Shown: positions 1-6,374 of the stretch, one piece after another
How the letters are laid out: each line of letters begins with the position of its first letter
Position numbering within the stretch: position 1 is the stretch's first letter
Source of the DNA: Verrucomicrobiia bacterium
GTDB taxonomy: Bacteria; Verrucomicrobiota; Verrucomicrobiia; Limisphaerales; Fontisphaeraceae
Direction of reading: 5' to 3'
Length of the DNA stretch: 64,000 nt
NCBI GenBank assembly: GCA_026414565.1
Contig: JAOAIT010000055.1
Coordinates: 62,001 to 126,000 of the forward strand
The notes under the pieces: model-generated
What the model was told of the DNA's origin: nothing
The model's database searches: none
Seen by the model: only the letters and a program-made list of their open reading frames with translations
Made by a program: the position numbers and the translations under genes

Positions 1-1
1 C

Positions 2-904
2 GAGGCCCTCCTGCAGCGCGGACATGCCGTGTGGGTGGTGGACGACTTGAACGACTTCTACGCCCCCGCGCTCAAACAGGCCAACCTCCGCGCCCTCCAG
101 GCCCTCGGCCGGGACTTCGAGTTTGTCCAGGGCGACATCACCGACCCGGAGACCCTCGAAGAGGTGTTCAGCTTCGCCCGCTTTGACCAGGTCATCCATC
201 TGGCGGCGCGGGCCGGCGTGCGGCCCAGCCTGCTGCAGCCCGCCCTTTACCTGCGCGTCAATGTGGAGGGCACGGCCCTGTTGCTCGAAGCCGCCCGGCG
301 GCACCGCGTCCGCAAGCTCATCATCGCCTCCTCCTCCTCCGTGTACGGCGTGAATGCCAAAGTCCCCTTCAGCGAAAACGACCCCATCTTCACCCCCATC
401 AGCCCCTACGCCGCCAGCAAGCTGGCCTGCGAAGCCCTCGGCCATGTCTATCATCATGTCCACGGCCTGGACGTGGTCATGCTCCGCTTCTTCACCGTAT
501 ATGGCCCGCGCCAGCGCCCCGATTTGGCCATCCACAAATTCGCCCGCCTCATCCTGGCCGGCCAGCCCATCCCCGTCTTCGGCGACGGCTCCACCGCCCG
601 GGACTACACCTACATCACCGACACCGTGGCCGGCGTGCTGGCCTGCACCGACCGGGAGTTTGGATTTGAAATCATCAATCTGGGCGAGTCCCAGACGGTG
701 ACGCTCAACCGGTTGATTGAGGTCCTGGAACAGGAACTGGGCCTGAAAGCCCTAATTGACCGGCAGCCGCCCCAACCCGGCGATGTGCCCCTCACCTACG
801 CCAACATCGAAAAGGCGCAACGCCTCCTGGGTTACGCCCCCCAGGTCAAAATCGAGGAGGGCATCCGCCGTTTTGTGGCGTGGCTCAAGGCCAACCCCTC
901 CTAG
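2..904 (+). CDS. NAD-dependent epimerase/dehydratase, UDP-glucuronate 4-epimerase-like (5' partial)
   Basis: Extended short-chain dehydrogenase acting on a nucleotide sugar in the cytoplasm, probably supplying sugars for surface polysaccharide. The open frame continues to the window edge, so the N-terminal Rossmann glycine motif and the true start lie outside; the first ATG at 29 is internal. Seen: the substrate-binding serine region (SSSSVYG), the catalytic Y-x-x-x-K as SPYAASK, and the VYGPRQRPD and FGDGSTARDYTYI segments usual for the UDP-glucuronate 4-epimerase/UDP-glucose epimerase branch. Exact substrate cannot be fixed from sequence; the R-P-D pattern favours UDP-glucuronate epimerase. 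The gene is convergent with the flavoprotein gene, and both end in a shared CTAG at 901-904. Confidence 0.9.
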   Translation, partial: EALLQRGHAVWVVDDLNDFYAPALKQANLRALQALGRDFEFVQGDITDPETLEEVFSFARFDQVIHLAARAGVRPSLLQPALYLRVNVEGTALLLEAARRHRVRKLIIASSSSVYGVNAKVPFSENDPIFTPISPYAASKLACEALGHVYHHVHGLDVVMLRFFTVYGPRQRPDLAIHKFARLILAGQPIPVFGDGSTARDYTYITDTVAGVLACTDREFGFEIINLGESQTVTLNRLIEVLEQELGLKALIDRQPPQPGDVPLTYANIEKAQRLLGYAPQVKIEEGIRRFVAWLKANPS

Positions 905-1581
905 GCCGCCGCCAGCCCGGCCAGCCGCAGCACCACCTGCGCCACATGGGCGCCGGTCTTGCGCGCCGAATCCAGCCCCACCTCGTCCCCGCTGATCTCG
1001 TCTTTGGCCGCCATCAACGTGCCCCCCAGATAGGCCGGAGAATTGCCCCCCACCACCAGCATGTTGAAGCTCAGCATGGCCCCGTGGATTTGCTGGATGA
1101 TCAGCTCCTGGCCGCCATTCCGATTCCCGGCCACCGCCACCACCCCCACCGGCTTGTTGGCAAACACGTTTTTCGGGTCCCGCAGCGCATAACAGCGCTC
1201 GATGAACGCCTTGCACAACGCGCTCATGCTGCGGAAATACGAAGGCGACCCGATAATGAGCCCCCCAAAGGCCGGATCCTGAAACTTGGGCAGCAAAGGC
1301 GTAAGATCATCTTTGCGCGGACTGGGCGAATGGCCGTTGACCTGCAGCCCGCCCAAATCCACCAGCTCCGTTTGAATCCGCGCATCCACCGCCCGCGCCC
1401 CCTCCAGAGCTGCCTGCACGGCTTTGGCGGTCGTCATGCCACGGCGCGGGCTGCAGGCCACGCCAATGATTTTAAGCGGGGCCGCGCCCGCCTCCGCGGC
1501 GCCAACCCCAGGCAGGGCGGCCGCCGCCGCCGTGACACTGGCGGCCGCAATAAACTTCCGGCGATCAAAGGTTTTTTTCAT
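901..1581 (-). CDS. Tat-exported flavodoxin-family NADPH-dependent FMN reductase-like protein
   Basis: About 226 residues. I chose the ATG at 1581 because it gives a twin-arginine leader (DRRKF followed by a long Ala-rich stretch ending near AEAGAA), although the frame stays open to 1839. After the leader comes a flavodoxin-like fold: VACSPRRGMTTAKA (FMN phosphate loop), GSPSYFRSMSALCKAFIERC (isoalloxazine-side loop) and a C-terminal helix. The family (NADPH-dependent FMN reductase/iron-sulfur flavoprotein type) reduces flavins, quinones or metals. Export by Tat implies it folds with FMN inside and works in the periplasm. Natural electron donor and acceptor are unknown. It shares its stop codon palindrome with the convergent epimerase. 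Confidence 0.82.
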   Translation of the reverse strand: MKKTFDRRKFIAAASVTAAAAALPGVGAAEAGAAPLKIIGVACSPRRGMTTAKAVQAALEGARAVDARIQTELVDLGGLQVNGHSPSPRKDDLTPLLPKFQDPAFGGLIIGSPSYFRSMSALCKAFIERCYALRDPKNVFANKPVGVVAVAGNRNGGQELIIQQIHGAMLSFNMLVVGGNSPAYLGGTLMAAKDEISGDEVGLDSARKTGAHVAQVVLRLAGLAAA

Positions 1582-2042
1582 GGGTTTTGTAAGACAACAG
1601 CTTGGCGTTTTGCCGACCATTGAACAACCAGAAAATGTTGCTCCCTGTTCCCTTGGCAAACCCGCCGCCCCGGCGTATATTGACTGCAAATGGGCCGGCC
1701 CCCTGCCACGCAAACCATGCGCTGTGGACGGCGTGATGCTCCCCGCCGCCGCAACAACCGCCCCCATTTCCCGGGCCTGCACGCCGGCTCGTGCCCCCTT
1801 GTTGGCCACCCCTTGAACTTTGCCGGGCCAGTCGGGCAAAAAAATTTTTCCAGGTCAGGAGCTCAAAACCCCAAAAAATGGGGGGCTCCTGACCTAAGTC
1901 ACAAATCACTAATGCCAAACAAGATACGCATATTTGAGAAAATCTTTATTGATAAAGAAGCAAACAGCATGCCAACTCAAAAATGGCCTCCTGACCTGGA
2001 AAACACTTGCGCAGTTGCACCACAATGGGTTACAAAGATGGC
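1582..2042. other. Intergenic region between flavoprotein gene and CRISPR array (candidate leader)
   Basis: No gene is supported here. The first ~220 bases upstream of the minus-strand flavoprotein gene should carry its promoter, but I cannot pick out convincing boxes. From about 1840 composition changes to A/T-rich, typical of a CRISPR leader, and contains a nested inverted repeat (listed separately). Because the degenerate repeat is at the far end of the array (3115), the leader is expected on this side and array transcription on the plus strand. Confidence 0.5.
1846..2003. repeat. 158-bp segment bounded by a 16-bp perfect inverted repeat with a third nested arm
   Basis: TTTTCCAGGTCAGGAG at 1846-1861 is the exact reverse complement of CTCCTGACCTGGAAAA at 1988-2003. 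A third copy of the core, GCTCCTGACCT at 1885-1895, also pairs perfectly with 1852-1862 and closes a short hairpin strengthened by CCCC/GGGG in its loop. The left arm can therefore pair with either right arm. The segment ends 39 bp before the first CRISPR repeat. It may be a MITE-like insertion, a leader-embedded RNA switch, or a protein-binding site; no target-site duplication is evident next to the outer ends. Confidence 0.7.
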
Positions 2043-3146
2043 GTCGGGAACGCGGTGAACGCCGAAAGGCAATGGAGACCGGATTTCCGACAACCGCTTG
2101 CTGATGTCAACGCTTTTCGTGTCGGGAACGCGGTGAACGCCGAAAGGCAATGGAGACCTGCAATAGAGAGGGGCAAGGTTTCCCTCTCTTTTGGTGTGTC
2201 GGGAACGCGGTGAACGCCGAAAGGCAATGGAGACGGAAGGCCTTAGCTCTTTCGCCCTAAGAAACTGTTGAGTCGGGAACGCGGTGAACGCCGAAAGGCA
2301 ATGGAGACGCTCTGCCGGGTTAATAGGGTATTTACGGGGCCTTCCGCGTGTCGGGAACGCGGTGAACGCCGAAAGGCAATGGAGACTCTGTTTTTGTCTC
2401 TTCCTTCCCCATAGCCAGCTCCTCGTCGGGAACGCGGTGAACGCCGAAAGGCAATGGAGACGGTCCATAGCTTGCCTTTCTTTTATTTTCCTGAAGCCCG
2501 GGTCGGGAACGCGGTGAACGCCGAAAGGCAATGGAGACCCAAACGTCCAACGCAAAAAGTGTGTGCTGTCTCACTTCTGTCGGGAACGCGGTGAACGCCG
2601 AAAGGCAATGGAGACGCCACGCGGACAATTTCACGGTTCAACGCCTCCCGCAAGTCGGGAACGCGGTGAACGCCGAAAGGCAATGGAGACGACGCAACAG
2701 AAAGAAAGTCTCTGCTGCCGAAAGGAAAAAGGTCGGGAACGCGGTGAACGCCGAAAGGCAATGGAGACCGGGATTGCCCCGCAAACCTCCTTACTAATGG
2801 GGAATTATGTGTCGGGAACGCGGTGAACGCCGAAAGGCAATGGAGACAGGTCTCCCCGTTCTCGGGGACGAACCGATATGTGGGAAGTCGGGAACGCGGT
2901 GAACGCCGAAAGGCAATGGAGACAATCAGCAGAAACAGAACCTATTTATGAAGTGGTAGGTCAGTCGGGAACGCGGTGAACGCCGAAAGGCAATGGAGAC
3001 CTTGGCTTTCTCTGGCCAGTTTTCCAGCGTCACCCTGACGTCGGGAACGCGGTGAACGCCGAAAGGCAATGGAGACCTCCAGAAATGTCGCTTAAGTAAC
3101 GGATTGCTTTAACTGTCGGGAACGCGGTGAACGCCGAAAGGCAATG
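2043..3146 (+). CRISPR. CRISPR array, 15 repeats of 37 nt and 14 spacers, no adjacent cas genes
   Basis: The repeat begins GTCGGGAACGCGGTGAACGC and ends CGAAAGGCAATGGAGAC. Repeat starts: 2043, 2121, 2198, 2272, 2350, 2425, 2502, 2579, 2654, 2732, 2811, 2887, 2964, 3040, 3115. The first fourteen look identical; the last keeps only its first 32 bases (to 3146). Spacers are 37-42 nt and mutually unrelated. The repeat contains GAACGC twice and a small GCC-GAAA-GGC hairpin. Orientation is set by the degenerate terminal repeat and by a terminator just after it. No cas gene lies within about 2 kb upstream or anywhere downstream in the window, so effector type cannot be assigned; spacers this long are common with type III and some type I systems (inference only). 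Confidence 0.98.
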
Positions 3147-3149
3147 ATC

Positions 3150-3195
3150 AGCGGTCCCCGGGCCACCTGGCCGGGGGGCCGCTGTCTGTCTTTTT
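3150..3195 (+). terminator. Strong intrinsic terminator directly after the CRISPR array
   Basis: Arms at 3150-3165 and 3168-3183 form an almost perfect 16-bp GC-rich stem (one G-U wobble, one mismatch), followed by TGTCTGTCTTTTT. It begins three bases after the truncated last repeat, so it probably ends the pre-crRNA transcript. Confidence 0.8.
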
Positions 3196-3358
3196 GCCAG
3201 ATCTTCGTCGTGCCCGCCCCATCGGGCGGCGCGGCACGGACGGGCAGGAGACACACAGTTTGAAGCAGGGGCAGTCCTGCTCAGGGGGGGCCGTGCCTTG
3301 GGGGCGCAAGTTGGGTGTAACTTCGGCCCGGCTTCTGGCGTCTAGTGAATGAACCCTT

Positions 3359-3374
3359 GTTACAACGTTACAAC
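3359..3374. promoter_or_regulatory. Tandem octamer GTTACAAC x2 upstream of the PQQ-propeller gene
   Basis: Two head-to-tail copies of GTTACAAC lie about 40 bp before the start codon of the next gene, in a 230-base stretch that otherwise shows nothing recognisable. Such spacing suits an operator or activator site, but no known regulator is recognised and chance is possible. Confidence 0.25.
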
Positions 3375-3415
3375 GACGCCCAGAACATCGTAACCATTGA
3401 CGCAATCTCAAGGCT

Positions 3416-4738
3416 ATGAAACCCACATCCTCGCGCTGGTTGTTACTGGCAGGCTGCGGCGGGCTGTGCCTTGCCGCGCATTTACAAGCTCAAGACTGGC
3501 CCCAGTGGCGGGGGCCAAATCGGGATGCCCGCGCGGCCAGTTTTGCCGCTCCGGCCGCCTGGCCCAAGGAATTAAAGGCGGCCTGGAAAGTGACCGTAGG
3601 CGAAGGCGTGGCCAACCCTTCGCTGGTGGGGGATCGGCTCTATGTCATCGCCCGCCAGGAAGGCAAAGAGATCATGCGCTGCCTGGAGGCTGCCACGGGC
3701 AAGGAATTGTGGCAGGATGCTTATGAAGCCCAGGGGGCCACCGGGCCGGCCGCCAGTTTCAGCGGGCCGCGCGCCACGCCGGCGGTGGCCGGCGGCAAGG
3801 TGGTGGCCCTGGGCGTGCGCGGGGTGTTGTCCTGCTGGGACGCCAACACGGGCAAGTTGTTGTGGCGCAAGGAGGAATTCACCGGCTCGCTGCCGCGCTT
3901 TTTCACCTCGGCTTCGCCCTTGCTGGTGGACGGCCTGTGCATTGTGCAACTGGGCGGCGGCAACCAGGGCGGGGTGCTGGCCTATGATTTGAACACCGGC
4001 CAGGAGAAATGGCGCTGGACGGGGGATGGCGCGGCCTATGCCTCCCCGGTGCTGGCCACGGTGGATGGAGTCAAACTGGTGATTGCCCAGACGGATACCA
4101 AGATGGTGGCGGTGACGCTGGCGGAGGGGAAACTGGTCTGGGAGGCCCCCTTTGCGGTGCAGGGCCGCGGCTACAACGCCGTGACCCCGCTCGTGGACGG
4201 CGCCACCATCTTTTATGGCGGCTCGGGCCGCGGCATGACGGCGGTGAAACTGGCCCGCGAGGGCGACAAGTTCACGGCCACCGAATTGTGGAAGAGCAGT
4301 GACATCAATTTGCAGTTCAACACCCCGGTGTTGAAGGATGGCTGGTTGTATGGCATCTCGGCCCGCAATGAGATTTTCTGCGCCAGCGCCAAGGATGGCA
4401 AACTGGCCTGGAGCGTGCCGTTCACCGGCGCGGCTGCGGCCGAGGCGGCCCCGCAACCGCCCGCTCCCGGCGGCGGCGGGCCCGGGGGGGGCCGGGGCGG
4501 CCGCGGCGGAGGCGGCATGGGCGGCGCCGGGTATGGCTCGGTGGTGGACGCCGGCCAGGTGTTGTTGGCGCTCACGCCGGCGGCGGAGCTGGTGGTGTTC
4601 GAGCCGAACAGCCAGGCCATGAAGGAAGTGGCCCGGATTAAATTGGACGCGGCGCAAACCTATGCCTATCCCGTGGCCTCGGGCGCGCGGATGTTCATCA
4701 AGGATCGTGACTCCATGGCGCTGGTGAGCCTGAAATGA
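3416..4738 (+). CDS. Secreted PQQ-type beta-propeller protein
   Basis: 440 residues with a Sec signal peptide (SSRWLLLAGCGGLCLAAHLQA, cleavage before QDWPQ). The mature protein opens with DWPQWRGPNRDA, the hallmark start of a large family of exported PQQ-repeat proteins in Planctomycetes and Verrucomicrobia. Propeller blades are marked by TGKELWQ, TGKLLWRKEE, TGQEKWRW, EGKLVWEAP and DGKLAWS. A glycine-rich insert lies at about residues 345-375. No dehydrogenase active-site residues are apparent, so it is more likely a scaffold or binding protein (BamB-like fold) than a quinoprotein enzyme. It stands alone between the CRISPR array and a minus-strand gene; its function is unknown. Confidence 0.85.
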   Translation: MKPTSSRWLLLAGCGGLCLAAHLQAQDWPQWRGPNRDARAASFAAPAAWPKELKAAWKVTVGEGVANPSLVGDRLYVIARQEGKEIMRCLEAATGKELWQDAYEAQGATGPAASFSGPRATPAVAGGKVVALGVRGVLSCWDANTGKLLWRKEEFTGSLPRFFTSASPLLVDGLCIVQLGGGNQGGVLAYDLNTGQEKWRWTGDGAAYASPVLATVDGVKLVIAQTDTKMVAVTLAEGKLVWEAPFAVQGRGYNAVTPLVDGATIFYGGSGRGMTAVKLAREGDKFTATELWKSSDINLQFNTPVLKDGWLYGISARNEIFCASAKDGKLAWSVPFTGAAAAEAAPQPPAPGGGGPGGGRGGRGGGGMGGAGYGSVVDAGQVLLALTPAAELVVFEPNSQAMKEVARIKLDAAQTYAYPVASGARMFIKDRDSMALVSLK

Positions 4739-4821
4739 GCCTTCGCCGATGGGGCAGGGTTGCTGCCCGGGCGGGCGGAGCCTTGGCCCGCCTCCGGGGA
4801 ACGGGCGGCCCTCCCTGTGGC

Positions 4822-5268
4822 TCAATAGCTACCGGAGATGTAATGCGTGAGCTGCTCGATCACCTGGCTCTGCGTGGTGATGATCCAGTTGACCAGGTCA
4901 CCGATGGAGAGCACCCCCACCAGTTGATCCTTTTCCAGCACCGGCAGATGGCGGATGCGATGCTGCGTCATGAGCCGCAGACATTCCTCGACGGTGGTGG
5001 TGGGGGTGACGGTGATGACGGGGAAGGTGAGGATTTCCCGGACCCTGGTCTCCTTGGAGCTTTTCCCCTGCAGGGCCACCTTGCGGGTGTAGTCGCGCTC
5101 GGAGATCATGCCCATGAGGCGCCCGTTTTCCACCACCACCAGCGCGCCGACGTTGTACTCGGCCATTTTGCCGATGGCCTCAAAGACGGTCTGGTCGGGG
5201 CCGACGGAATAAACGGCCGAATGTTTTTTCTGCTGCAAGACGGCGCTGACAGTTCCTGTGAATGCCAT
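4822..5268 (-). CDS. Tandem CBS-domain protein
   Basis: 148-residue soluble protein made almost entirely of two CBS motifs, about residues 14-70 (VFEAIGKMAEYNVGALVVVE, GMISERDYTRKV) and 75-140 (TVEECLRLMTQHRIRHLPVL, GVLSIGDLV). Stand-alone CBS pairs bind adenosine nucleotides and act as energy sensors or regulatory modules; no partner enzyme is attached. It lies downstream of the arsM-like gene on the same strand with a 139-bp gap, so co-transcription is possible but not shown. Confidence 0.92.
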   Translation of the reverse strand: MAFTGTVSAVLQQKKHSAVYSVGPDQTVFEAIGKMAEYNVGALVVVENGRLMGMISERDYTRKVALQGKSSKETRVREILTFPVITVTPTTTVEECLRLMTQHRIRHLPVLEKDQLVGVLSIGDLVNWIITTQSQVIEQLTHYISGSY

Positions 5269-5300
5269 AGCTCAACCTGGTTCCATGTTTAACCCGCCAG

Positions 5301-5323
5301 GGGCTGGTTTCCGCAACCAGCCC
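5301..5323 (-). terminator. Perfect 9-bp hairpin between arsM-like and CBS genes
   Basis: GGGCTGGTT, a 5-base loop, then AACCAGCCC. It sits downstream of the minus-strand methyltransferase gene and upstream of the CBS gene. No U-tract follows on the minus strand, so it may be a weak or factor-assisted terminator, or a 5' UTR structure. Confidence 0.4.
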
Positions 5324-5407
5324 TCCCGTGCCCCCGGCCAGACGGAGACACCACCTCCGCGGGCGCGAGGGCATGGCTGACGGGACAACTATAACGTGCG
5401 CGCGACA

Positions 5408-6184
5408 TTACGCAACCGGCTTTCGTGCCGTAATGCTGGCGGAGGCCGCCACCTCGCCCGCCCCCGGCATCCAATGATTTAGCAGCTCGCGGCTGTTGGG
5501 CTTCAGCTCAATCTGGATCTCCACGAAACCGGCGCGTTGAAGCAGGGTTGTCCACTCGGCCACGGTGGCCGCCCCGGCCACGCAGCCGGTGAGGGCGGCC
5601 CAATCGGTTTTCAGCTTCTCCGGCATCGGTTGCACGGCCACGATGTCCGTGATCGCAAGCCCTCCGCCGGGGCGCAACACCCGGAAGGCCTCGGCGAGCA
5701 CCTGCGCTTTGTTGGGGGAGAGGTTGATGACGCAGTTGGAGATGATCCAGTCCACCGAGGCATCGGCCACGGGCAGATGTTCAATTTCGCCCAGGCGAAA
5801 TTCGACATTCCCGGCCCCGGCCTGGGCGGCATTCGCACGCGCCCTCGCAATCATCTCAGGGGTCATGTCCACGCCAATGACCCGTCCCGTAGGGCCGGTT
5901 TTGCGGGCAATCACAAAACAGTCAAAGCCGCCCCCGCAGCCCAGATCGAGCACGGTTTGCCCCGGCTGCACCGCGGCCAGGGCCGTGGGGTTGCCGCAGC
6001 CCAGACCCATCTCCGCCCCGGGCGGGGCCACGGCGAGATCCTCGGGACGGTAGCCCAAGACCTGCGGAGGGATGGCGCAACCGCAACCGCAGCCACAGCC
6101 AGATTCGGCCTGCAGCGCGATGGCGCCGTAACGGGCCCGCACCTGTTGGCGGACCTGATCGGCGGGCAGGAGTGGTTCTTTCAT
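5408..6184 (-). CDS. arsM: Arsenite S-adenosylmethionine methyltransferase (ArsM family)
   Basis: 258 residues from the ATG at 6184, preferred over 6268 because the family starts shortly before the ARYG-x-x-A helix. SAM-binding motif is VLDLGCGGGFDCF (about 79-90). The three cysteines that bind As(III) in characterised ArsM enzymes are matched by Cys63 (GCGNP), Cys151 (SNCVINL) and Cys201 (TGCVAGA). An alternating Cys-Gly run at 30-36 (CGCGCGC) is common near the N-terminus of bacterial members. Expected reaction: stepwise methylation of arsenite to volatile or less retained methylarsenicals, in the cytoplasm. No arsR, arsB or arsC is adjacent, so regulation is unclear. Confidence 0.9.
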   Translation of the reverse strand: MKEPLLPADQVRQQVRARYGAIALQAESGCGCGCGCAIPPQVLGYRPEDLAVAPPGAEMGLGCGNPTALAAVQPGQTVLDLGCGGGFDCFVIARKTGPTGRVIGVDMTPEMIARARANAAQAGAGNVEFRLGEIEHLPVADASVDWIISNCVINLSPNKAQVLAEAFRVLRPGGGLAITDIVAVQPMPEKLKTDWAALTGCVAGAATVAEWTTLLQRAGFVEIQIELKPNSRELLNHWMPGAGEVAASASITARKPVA

Positions 6185-6374
6185 CTTCGTGCTCAGATTG
6201 GGCAACGTCCGCCGCAAAGCGCCGGCGGGGGGCGGACACACCGTTTGCCCCGCCCGGGTGTCATCCAAAAATGTGACACCGGCCCGGCCATTCCGGGCGT
6301 GCCAAGTCTGCTGCCAACCCTTAATATCTCTGCTAGCAATAATATACCAGCAGTTTTACTTTCTTAACAATCTT

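Noticed and set aside
1977-2826. Several open reading frames of 60-190 codons across 1977-2826 on both strands
   Set aside because: They are read through CRISPR repeats and spacers; the repeated peptide simply translates the DNA repeat.
3416-4825. 417-codon minus-strand frame over the PQQ-propeller gene
   Set aside because: Shadow of the propeller gene; no recognisable domain or signal.
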